A stretch of DNA of 43,619 nucleotides, from NCBI GenBank assembly GCA_025352565.1, contig JANXTF010000119.1, positions 1-43,619 on the forward strand. The letters run 5' to 3'. The position numbers were made by a program, and so were the translations under genes. Position 1 is the first letter of the stretch, and each line of letters opens with the position of its first letter. This document shows positions 8,803 through 15,066 of this stretch, piece after piece. Origin of the DNA: Rhodospirillales bacterium. Lineage in GTDB: Bacteria > Pseudomonadota > Alphaproteobacteria > Acetobacterales > Acetobacteraceae. Under the pieces are notes generated by a model. The model saw nothing but the letters and a program-made list of their open reading frames with translations. It made no database searches and was not told where the DNA came from.

Positions 8803-10173
8803 TCAGGCTCCTAAGCGCGCTTTCAGGAACGCCGCCCGGTCGGACGGCCTTTCAACATGCACGGCGAGGCGCTGCCAGAGCTGTTCCACATCCGCACACC
8901 CCGCCGCCGCGCGCTTGACCAGCACGCGCGCGACCGGCCCCACGTGGCGTGTCAGCTCCGTCTGCGCGCGAGCCAGGTCGGCGTCGACCAGCACGGTTCG
9001 GGCGCCTGTGGCTGCGGTTCGGACCATGGAGCGGCTTAATTCCATCTGCATTTCCGCAACGAAGCTTTGGCGGCCCTCGGGGCTCTCGATGCTGTCGGCG
9101 AGGGTGCGGCAGAGCGTCTCGACCGTATCCGCCTTGCGCATGGCACTTTTTAGCAGGAAGTGGGCGATCGGCCCGACCCGGCGGGCCAACCGGCGTTCGA
9201 TGGTGCCCAGCGTGGTGCTGTCCAGCACCAACGCTTCGTCGCGAGGACGACCGGGCTCGCTGGATTGCTGCCTGGCGGCCATTACCGTGCGGTCGAGGTC
9301 GACCGGGCTGGCCAGGGCCCCGGTGCCGCGCCCACTTATCGCGTTGAGCGAGGCAGCCATTTCCGCCGCTGAGGCGAAGCGGGCGCTGGCCGCCTTGGCG
9401 AGGCTGCGGCCGATCGCTGCGTGTAGCCCTGCGGGGGCGTCGGGCCGCAAGATGGATGTCTCGGGCGGATCTTCGTTCAGCAGGCGGTGCCATACCTCGT
9501 GCGTGGACTTGCCGATGAAGGGCTTGCTGCCGGTCAGCAGCTCATACAGGACGACTCCGACCGAAAAGATGTCGCTGCGGGCGTCTGTCGCCTCGCCTCG
9601 GCACTGCTCCGGCGACATGTAGCTCGGAGTCCCGATCACGGCGCCCGCCCCGGTGATGTGCGAGGTATCGAGGCGGGAAATACCGAAATCCGTAACCTTC
9701 ACGCGACCGCGTTCGGTCAGCATGATGTTGGCGGGCTTGATGTCGCGGTGGACGACGCCCAGCGCATGGACCGCCCCGAGCCCGTCCAGCATCTGGCTGG
9801 TCAGGTCGATCACCTCGGGGATGCTGAACCCGCTGGTACGGGCCACCACCTGGTTCAGCGTCACGCCGTCGATGTATTCCATTGCGAGATACGGGTTGCC
9901 GTCATGCAGCGCAAAATCGTAGATGCCGACGATATTGGGGTGGGAGCAGCGTCCTGCCGCCTGTGCCTCCTGCTGGAATCGGGTGATGTAGTCCGTACGG
10001 TCGCCGCCTTCGAGCAGGTCCGCCCGTACCAGCTTGATGGCGACCTTGCGGTCGATGACCGGGTCGTGCGCCTTGAAGATGACGCCCATGGCACCGCGGC
10101 CCAACACGGCCTCGATGCGATATCGGCCGATCTGCTCCGGATGGCTCGCCGGTGCGCGCGTCGCGTCCGGCAC
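8803..10173 (-). CDS. Serine/threonine protein kinase with duplicated C-terminal module
   Basis: This is a Hanks-type kinase of 456 residues. The kinase domain (about 18-285) is complete: glycine loop GRGAMG, Lys47 in VAIK, Glu69, the HRD loop (142-144) in VHRDIKPANIML, DFG at Asp162, and GTPSYMSPEQ. No membrane segment is evident, so it is probably cytosolic. The C-terminus holds two copies of a roughly 60-residue module (317-376 and 396-456) sharing VGPIA..L.K.A, AD.VE.L and R..F patterns. The start is a GTG at 10173, one base after the stop of the sensor gene, with GGAG upstream. This implies translational coupling to that sensor. I infer that the kinase is the output of the haem-type sensor; targets are unknown. 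Confidence 0.88.
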   Translation of the reverse strand: MPDATRAPASHPEQIGRYRIEAVLGRGAMGVIFKAHDPVIDRKVAIKLVRADLLEGGDRTDYITRFQQEAQAAGRCSHPNIVGIYDFALHDGNPYLAMEYIDGVTLNQVVARTSGFSIPEVIDLTSQMLDGLGAVHALGVVHRDIKPANIMLTERGRVKVTDFGISRLDTSHITGAGAVIGTPSYMSPEQCRGEATDARSDIFSVGVVLYELLTGSKPFIGKSTHEVWHRLLNEDPPETSILRPDAPAGLHAAIGRSLAKAASARFASAAEMAASLNAISGRGTGALASPVDLDRTVMAARQQSSEPGRPRDEALVLDSTTLGTIERRLARRVGPIAHFLLKSAMRKADTVETLCRTLADSIESPEGRQSFVAEMQMELSRSMVRTAATGARTVLVDADLARAQTELTRHVGPVARVLVKRAAAGCADVEQLWQRLAVHVERPSDRAAFLKARLGA

Positions 10174-10174
10174 G

Positions 10175-11047
10175 TTATTCTCCAAGCATACGCAACGCGT
10201 TGGCCAAGCTGCGGCGCATCCGGTTGAACGATTCGCCCAGCGACGAGATTTCGTCCCGCCCGCGCACGACGCACTCCGGCGCATCCATGTTGCCCAGGCT
10301 CACCTCGTTGGCGCTGGCAGCGATACGGCGGACGGGGCCGATGATAACGAACTGCAACATCAAGTTCAGCAGGATCATGATCACGACAAATACCGCGACA
10401 AGCCAGGTGAGGACGCCCGTGAACGTCTCCCTGGCATGTGCGAGCGGGACGGCCATGGGCACGGAAACGATGCGGGCGCCCAGAACCTCGTTCAACTTCC
10501 AGTTAAAGCCGTTCTTGCTGCCATAAAGGTCGATCATGGAGGCGGGGGCCGCGTCGGGCGTGGAATGGCAGCCGAGGCAGGCCGGGTCGCTGATGATGAT
10601 GGGACGCGACATGGAAAGGATCGGTCCGGCCGGGCTGGCGCGCTCCGTCACCACCTGCGTCGTCGCGGCGTTGGTTTGCAGCGCGGTGATGATGTCGCGC
10701 TGCCAGTCGACCGGCATATCCGCGGGGTTCGTCGGGTTCAGCACGACCGTGCGGAAGCTGTAGTCCGGAAGCTGCTTCTGAATGGCCCGGAAATTGGTCT
10801 GCGCCGCCCATGCCGGGACCGATTGCGGGAGGAAGCGGCGAGCGAACTGGCTGGCGAGGAGGGGGGCGATCTCCTCGGCCGTGTAACCGCTGATCGCATC
10901 CGCCTGGGCCGCCATCAACGAGGCTTCCGAGAGGACGTGTGCGCGTGCCGCCTCGAAGATCAGCCGGTACGACAAGAAGCCAGCGAGCCCCATGCCGACC
11001 AGCAGGCCAACCAGGAGCACCAGATTGAACTTGAGCCGAAGACCCAT
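10175..11047 (-). CDS. Membrane sensor: Tll0287-like (DUF3365) haem domain plus HAMP
   Basis: This is a 290-residue inner-membrane protein with two spans (about 8-28 and 212-236) around a periplasmic domain. The periplasmic part carries a c-type haem attachment motif, CLGCH (Cys157, Cys160, His161), and matches the Tll0287/DUF3365 sensor pattern: a region like SMSRPI ahead of the haem motif, and later GDL-like segments. A HAMP linker follows the second span (about 236-288) and the protein simply ends there, with no kinase, cyclase or methyl-accepting output. The Ser/Thr kinase encoded one base downstream is the obvious partner. AGGGG lies upstream of the ATG. It probably senses redox state, NO or another haem ligand; that is inference from the family. 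Confidence 0.82.
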   Translation of the reverse strand: MGLRLKFNLVLLVGLLVGMGLAGFLSYRLIFEAARAHVLSEASLMAAQADAISGYTAEEIAPLLASQFARRFLPQSVPAWAAQTNFRAIQKQLPDYSFRTVVLNPTNPADMPVDWQRDIITALQTNAATTQVVTERASPAGPILSMSRPIIISDPACLGCHSTPDAAPASMIDLYGSKNGFNWKLNEVLGARIVSVPMAVPLAHARETFTGVLTWLVAVFVVIMILLNLMLQFVIIGPVRRIAASANEVSLGNMDAPECVVRGRDEISSLGESFNRMRRSLANALRMLGE

Positions 11048-11165
11048 GTCATCCCCTATGGGCTACCGAGCCCTGTCGGCACCGGGCGCGATCGAATCCA
11101 CTCGTATCATCCTATCCCGGGACGTCGGGTAAAATCGAGTTCCGTCGCCGTTCGATGGCAGCGGC

Positions 11166-12218
11166 TTATCTCAGCAGTTGCTCCGTCTGTTTGATCGTCA
11201 GCCGTCCGGTAATCTCGGAGTCGGAGTCCTTCTGGAATTGACGGATGGCAGCGATGGTATCCGGGCCGAACACCCCGTTGACCCTGCCTTTGAAGTAGCC
11301 CAGCCGTTGCAACCCCAACTGAACGCGGCGGCGGTCCGCGGCATTCGGCCCGGGCGCCGAAGCAGACGACGGGGACGGGGAGGCGGGCTTGGCCTCGAGT
11401 GCGGGGGGGGCGGGCGCGACACTGAGAGGGGCCCCCGCGGAGGCGGTCGCGTCGGGTGGATTGCCCAGCAGCCAGGAGGGTTGCGTGGGGGGGCGGACGA
11501 ACAGGAGAGTTCGGGCGATCGCGGCCTGCGACCTCAAGACCCTGAGCTGCTCGCCCACCTCCAACCGTCCACTTGCCAGCGTGTCGGCCAGCGCGCTCGC
11601 CAACGGGGCCGGTCCCTGGCCCTCGCCGACAGGCAGGGCAGCAACGACCAGGCCGCCATGCGCGGCATCCCCCGGCCGCAACATGGAGTCGAAGCCGGGC
11701 GGGCTTTTCTGGTCCGGCAGGGTGGCCGCGTCCATCAGCACCAGCCCCGCCTTGGCGCCTGGCCCGGCCACCGAGGACATCAACAAACGCGCCACGATGC
11801 CCTGACTGAGCACGTCCGCGTCCCGCTCTAGCCGAGCCTCGACGGGCACCAGGAACACCCGGTCGGAAAATCCGGCGATGTAGCCGCAAATATAGACCAG
11901 CGAGCGGCTCTCGGCGGCTCCCGCCATGTCGTCGCCCAACGAAGCGATGGCCGTGCCCAGGCGTGCATTGCTCGGGTTGGTCTGTCGGATCACCTTGAAG
12001 CCGGCGCGGGACAGCACGGACGCGACCAGGTTGGCGGACAATTCGCAGGTCGGCAGCTTCGGCAACGATGCGTAATTGCTGTTGCTGATGACGAGGGCCA
12101 TTGGCACCGGTGCGGCCGGCGGGGTTTGGCCCGTTGCCGGAAGGTTTCCCGGCACGGCAAGCGCCAGAGCCGCCATGCCGATGCGCGATCCTAATCTATG
12201 CCATCCGAACGATCTCAT
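11166..12218 (-). CDS. Exported pseudo-caspase (C14-like) with peptidoglycan-binding domain
   Basis: This 350-residue protein has an N-terminal basic region and a short hydrophobic stretch consistent with a signal sequence (about 1-31). Residues about 38-250 resemble a caspase p20 domain: MALVISNSNY, then a helix and AGFKVI, then the two core strands. Where active bacterial caspases have a GHG motif, this has YICGYIAG (Tyr113 for His). Where they have DACR, it has MDAAT (Ala165 for Cys). Both catalytic residues are therefore missing. A Pro/Ala/Ser-rich linker (about 265-290) leads to a PG_binding_1-type domain at the C-terminus (LGYFKGRVNGVFGPDTIAAIRQFQ). It heads a minus-strand set with the haem sensor and Ser/Thr kinase, 118 bases upstream of the sensor. 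I propose a scaffolding or ligand-binding role in the periplasm. Confidence 0.72.
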   Translation of the reverse strand: MRSFGWHRLGSRIGMAALALAVPGNLPATGQTPPAAPVPMALVISNSNYASLPKLPTCELSANLVASVLSRAGFKVIRQTNPSNARLGTAIASLGDDMAGAAESRSLVYICGYIAGFSDRVFLVPVEARLERDADVLSQGIVARLLMSSVAGPGAKAGLVLMDAATLPDQKSPPGFDSMLRPGDAAHGGLVVAALPVGEGQGPAPLASALADTLASGRLEVGEQLRVLRSQAAIARTLLFVRPPTQPSWLLGNPPDATASAGAPLSVAPAPPALEAKPASPSPSSASAPGPNAADRRRVQLGLQRLGYFKGRVNGVFGPDTIAAIRQFQKDSDSEITGRLTIKQTEQLLR

Positions 12219-12373
12219 TTGTGGAGCTTAGCCATTCAGGTCGTGCCCGGAAACCGTTCGACTGACCTTTCGCCACGCGCCCCTGTGCCGCGGGATCGTG
12301 CGCACGGATTTCGGCTATCTCAGTCGGAGTCGAAGGTTTCGACCCGCGCATTTGCCGGGGCGACTGCCTCGCC

Positions 12374-12391
12374 AATCACAGAAACGTGATT
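12374..12391. promoter_or_regulatory. Inverted repeat, possible operator in a divergent region
   Basis: AATCAC and GTGATT form a perfect 6-bp inverted repeat around the 6-base spacer AGAAAC. It lies in the 297-bp space between the divergent pseudo-caspase and HisKA_2 kinase genes, 125 bases before the kinase ATG. It could bind a dimeric regulator controlling either side. I see no confident -35/-10 pair in this interval, and no other gene or RNA. Confidence 0.3.
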
Positions 12392-12515
12392 AATATGTCG
12401 CATTTCGTGGTAAGGACTTGCCGGCAGACGCTCTACAGAAGTGGGCCTGCTGGCTCGTTCTAGCGGTTAAGGCTTTCACATCGCGAGCCTCCGCCCAACC
12501 AGGAATCAGCCAGCC

Positions 12516-13589
12516 ATGGCGTCGCCGTCCGTACCGCCGCCCGACACCACGCCCGATCTGGCGATGGCGGTGATCGCGTCCTCCAGCGCGCCCATGCTGC
12601 TGCTTGACGGCGAATTGCGGGTGATCGCGGCGAGCATGTCGTTCTGTCGCGCCTTCCACCTCGACAACGCGGAAATCCCCGGCCATCTGCTCGCCAAACT
12701 GGGAGCCGGCGAATGGAGTGCCCCCCAACTCACGTCGTTGCTCGAGGCGACATCGTCTGGGGCGGCGGAAATCGAAGCCTACGAGATGGACCTCCGGCGC
12801 AAGGGGCAGCCCACCCGCCATCTGGTACTCAACGCGCATCGTCTCGAATACGGCGAAAGCGCGAACGTCCGGCTGCTGCTTTCGGTCTCCGATGTGACCG
12901 ATGCCCGCGCCAGCGCCCAGTTGAAGGACGATCTGGTGCGGGAAAAAGTGGTGCTGCTCCAGGAGCTTCAGCACCGCGTCGCCAACAGCCTCCAGATCAT
13001 CGCGAGCGTGCTGCTGCAGAGCGCGCGCAACGTGCAGTCCGACGAGTCCAAAAGCCACCTGCACGCGGCGCATCACCGGGTGATGTCGGTCGCTGCCGTG
13101 CAGCAGCAGCTTTCCGTGTCCAGCGGCGGCGACGTGGCGCTGCGCCCGTATTTCACAAAGCTGTGCGCAAGCCTTGGCGCGTCGATGATCCATGACCACA
13201 CCCAGTTGACGCTGGTTATGGAGACCGACGACAGCCCAACCAGCGCCGATATCTCGGTCAGTCTGGGCCTGATCGTCACCGAACTTGTGATCAACGCACT
13301 CAAGCACGCCTTTCCCGGCCATCGAACCGGCACAATCGCGGTCAGTTACAAGGTCGGCAAACGCGGATGGACTTTGTCCGTGCGCGACGACGGCGTGGGG
13401 TTCGACCAGAAGTCGGCGGCAGTGAAGGCGGGCCTGGGCACCAGCATCGTGAATGCGCTGGCCAAGCAACTGCATGCCGCCGTCCAGGTTATAGGTGCCG
13501 ATCCCGGCACCCGTGTCTCGATCGTCCACATGGCAGACGCCGCTACCACTGACGATGCCGAGGCAAACCTGACCGTTCCATCAGTTTAA
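12516..13589 (+). CDS. HisKA_2-type sensor histidine kinase with PAS domain
   Basis: This is a 357-residue soluble sensor kinase with no membrane segment. The N-terminal 130 residues look like a PAS domain (PMLLLDGELRVIAASMSFC). The phosphoacceptor helix LQELQHRVANSLQIIASVL is of the HisKA_2 type, followed by the typical second helix HHRVMSVAAVQQQL. The ATPase domain shows ELVINALKHAF, RDDGVGFD and GLGTSIVNALAKQL. A single-domain response regulator follows 14 bases downstream, making an obvious pair. HisKA_2/HWE kinases in alphaproteobacteria often feed the general stress response or act as light/redox sensors. No LOV-type cysteine motif is seen, so the signal is unknown. Confidence 0.88.
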   Translation: MASPSVPPPDTTPDLAMAVIASSSAPMLLLDGELRVIAASMSFCRAFHLDNAEIPGHLLAKLGAGEWSAPQLTSLLEATSSGAAEIEAYEMDLRRKGQPTRHLVLNAHRLEYGESANVRLLLSVSDVTDARASAQLKDDLVREKVVLLQELQHRVANSLQIIASVLLQSARNVQSDESKSHLHAAHHRVMSVAAVQQQLSVSSGGDVALRPYFTKLCASLGASMIHDHTQLTLVMETDDSPTSADISVSLGLIVTELVINALKHAFPGHRTGTIAVSYKVGKRGWTLSVRDDGVGFDQKSAAVKAGLGTSIVNALAKQLHAAVQVIGADPGTRVSIVHMADAATTDDAEANLTVPSV

Positions 13590-13603
13590 AAGGCTTTCCG
13601 AGA

Positions 13604-13999
13604 ATGACCCCGAATCACGCTGCCGCGACGCTCCTCTATGTCGAGGACGATGCCCTCACCCGCGAAATGGTGCGGACCGCCTTGAGCGAGGCCGGGTTCG
13701 ACGTCGTGATCGCCGAGGATGGCGCGCGCGCCTTGGCTATCATCGACGCCAGCGAACATGCCTTTCGTGGGCTCGTCACGGACGTGAATCTCGGCCGCGG
13801 ACCCGACGGGTGGCAGGTCGCCCGCCATGCGCGCGAACAGCTCGATGCGCTGCCCGTGGTCTATGTCAGTGGCGATAGCGGCCATGAGTGGGCCTCGAAG
13901 GGCGTGCCGCACAGCACGCTTGTCGCCAAACCGTTCGCTCCCGCGCAGATCGTGGTCGCGCTGGCGATGCTGATGAACAGCAGCGATACGCCGACATAG
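13604..13999 (+). CDS. Single-domain response regulator (CheY-like receiver)
   Basis: This 131-residue receiver has no output domain. The acidic pair is in LLYVEDDALTRE, the phosphoacceptor Asp60 is in LVTDVNL, and the switch residues are in YVSGD and AKPF. The motif TDVNLGRGPDGWQVAR is typical of the receivers that accompany HisKA_2/HWE kinases in alphaproteobacteria. It lies directly downstream of such a kinase and is presumably phosphorylated by it. The output must be through protein-protein contact. Confidence 0.9.
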   Translation: MTPNHAAATLLYVEDDALTREMVRTALSEAGFDVVIAEDGARALAIIDASEHAFRGLVTDVNLGRGPDGWQVARHAREQLDALPVVYVSGDSGHEWASKGVPHSTLVAKPFAPAQIVVALAMLMNSSDTPT

Positions 14000-14026
14000 G
14001 TTCCACATCCAGGGATCGAGGCGGGT

Positions 14027-14102
14027 TGGCTCCCAGAGTAGGACTCGAACCTACGACCGAGCGGTTAACAGCCGCTTGCTCTACCAACTGAGCTATCTGG
14101 GA
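14027..14102 (-). tRNA. tRNA-Asn (anticodon GTT)
   Basis: The minus strand folds as a full cloverleaf. The acceptor arm TCCCAGA pairs with TCTGGGA, and the anticodon loop CTGTTAA within GCGGCT...AACCGC gives GTT. The T arm contains GGTTCGAGTCC, and the encoded 3' end is GCCA. The length is 76 bases including CCA. Confidence 0.96.
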
Positions 14103-14217
14103 CCAGTCCGGGGTATCGATCCCGGCGGCACGGTATAGCGAAGGGTTTTGCGGGACGCAAATGCCGACACGTAGGCGGTTTTCGTGCGCTGCGGGATGCT
14201 GTATGCATCCGCTCCAG

Positions 14218-14301
14218 GCGAGAGTGGCGGAACGGTAGACGCAGTCGGCTCAAAATCGACCGGCGCAAGTCATGGGGGTTCGAATCCCCCCTCTCGCACC
14301 A
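14218..14301 (+). tRNA. tRNA-Leu (anticodon CAA)
   Basis: The acceptor arm GCGAGAG pairs with CTCTCGC. The anticodon arm GTCGG/TCGAC carries the loop CTCAAAA, giving CAA, which reads UUG. A short variable arm and the T arm GGGGGTTCGAATCCCCC follow, then ACCA. The length is 84 bases with encoded CCA, consistent with a class II tRNA. Confidence 0.95.
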
Positions 14302-14362
14302 ATCGCCGCGTGATCATTGGCCCGCCTGCCGCGTTCCGGCGGCTCAACAGGAGGGTTTTTCG

Positions 14363-14632
14363 ATGAATAAGCTACTTTTCGCCACCGCCATTGTGGCGCT
14401 CGCCGGCATCTCGGGCCACGCGGCCGCCGCGGCTGGTTGCGCGAGCGGCGCGGCCGTGGGCGCGGTGGCCGGGCACGTCGCGGGCCACCACGCGCTTATC
14501 GGTGCCGGCGCCGGCTGCGCGATCGGCAGCCACGAAGTCGCGAAATCCGCCCGCACCCAGGCTGCCACCGCGCCGGCCGCCACCTCGTCGCAGAGTCCGG
14601 CGGCCGGTCAGGGCACCGGCACCACGCGCTGA
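14363..14632 (+). CDS. Small exported Gly/Ala-rich protein (glycine-zipper-like)
   Basis: This is an 89-residue protein with a strong AGGAGGG ribosome binding site. A classical signal peptide occupies about residues 1-24 (MNKLLFATAIVALAGI, then an Ala-rich cleavage region). The mature part has a glycine-zipper-like stretch (GAAVGAVAGHVAGH, then GAGAGCAIGSHEVAK) with two cysteines. A low-complexity Ala/Thr/Ser tail follows. Such proteins are often periplasmic or outer-membrane associated, but no function can be given. It stands alone between tRNA-Leu and a short direct repeat. Confidence 0.75.
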   Translation: MNKLLFATAIVALAGISGHAAAAAGCASGAAVGAVAGHVAGHHALIGAGAGCAIGSHEVAKSARTQAATAPAATSSQSPAAGQGTGTTR

Positions 14633-14633
14633 A

Positions 14634-14681
14634 TTCAGCGCTCGCCGAGTTCAGCGCTCGCCAAGTTCAGCGTTCGCCGGT
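14634..14681. repeat. Three tandem 16-bp repeats
   Basis: Three copies follow each other without gap: TTCAGCGCTCGCCGAG, TTCAGCGCTCGCCAAG and TTCAGCGTTCGCCGGT. The first two differ at one base, and the third is more diverged. The array begins immediately after the stop of the small exported protein and overlaps the stop codon of the convergent small lipoprotein gene. It may be slippage or the remains of a duplicated 3' end. Confidence 0.85.
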
Positions 14682-14846
14682 GAACACGCCGGGCGACAAC
14701 GGGTTCATGTTGCTGCCCGGCGTGTAGGCGCCGCCTGGTATTATGCCCAGGCCATTCACCGGGCTGCCCGAGTCGCCGCAGGACACCAGCGGTGCCGAAA
14801 GCAACGCCGCAACGACGATCGCGAGAACGAACTCGGTTTTGCTCAT
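14667..14846 (-). CDS. Small predicted lipoprotein (59 residues)
   Basis: This short minus-strand gene begins MSKTEFVLAIVVAALL and has a lipobox, LVSC, with Cys23 followed by Gly. It would be exported by Sec and lipid-modified. The mature part is about 37 residues rich in Gly, Pro, Ser and Asn (GDSGSPVNG, YTPGSNMNPLSPG). No family is recognised. The ribosome binding site is weak. The signal-peptide and lipobox layout is what supports it. It converges on the small Gly-rich exported protein and its stop lies in the third copy of the 16-bp repeat. Confidence 0.6.
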   Translation of the reverse strand: MSKTEFVLAIVVAALLSAPLVSCGDSGSPVNGLGIIPGGAYTPGSNMNPLSPGVFTGER

Positions 14847-14927
14847 GGCAGCCTAACGTCGGCCATGCGTCATCGTTTCGGCGCGACTTGCTTGCATCGT
14901 TGCGGCCTACGGGATACCGTCTGGCTC

Positions 14928-14987
14928 ATGCTGCCGGTTTCCGCATCTCTGCTCGGGCTCCTTCGACTTATCCGCCCCTGGATGTGA
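14928..14987 (+). CDS. leuL: Leucine-rich leader peptide of leuA (attenuator)
   Basis: This 19-codon frame reads MLPVSASLLGLLRLIRPWM and ends in TGA. Six codons are leucine, five of them within residues 8-14. It lies 79 bases before leuA, and a terminator hairpin with a U run starts one base after its stop. This is the arrangement of a transcription attenuator: when charged tRNA-Leu is scarce the ribosome stalls in the Leu run, which should prevent terminator formation. The ribosome binding site is weak, and I could not define the competing antiterminator with confidence. Confidence 0.75.
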   Translation: MLPVSASLLGLLRLIRPWM

Positions 14988-14988
14988 T

Positions 14989-15016
14989 GCCGCGCGCCTG
15001 AGGTGCGGGCCTTTTT
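14989..15016 (+). terminator. Attenuator terminator upstream of leuA
   Basis: A stem CGCGCC / GGTGCG with a TGA loop is extended by GCC / GGC across one bulged G, and is followed by CCTTTTT. It sits between the leader-peptide stop and the leuA start. This fits an intrinsic terminator controlled by translation of the leader. Confidence 0.7.
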
Positions 15017-15066
15017 CCAGGGGACGCCGCCCGACAGAAGCAACCGACATCCAGGACGACCCCGAC

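Noticed and set aside
14391-14987. A 198-codon plus-strand frame covering the small exported proteins and the leader peptide
   Set aside because: Only its last 19 codons make sense, as the leuA leader peptide; the rest is out of frame with the better-supported small genes.
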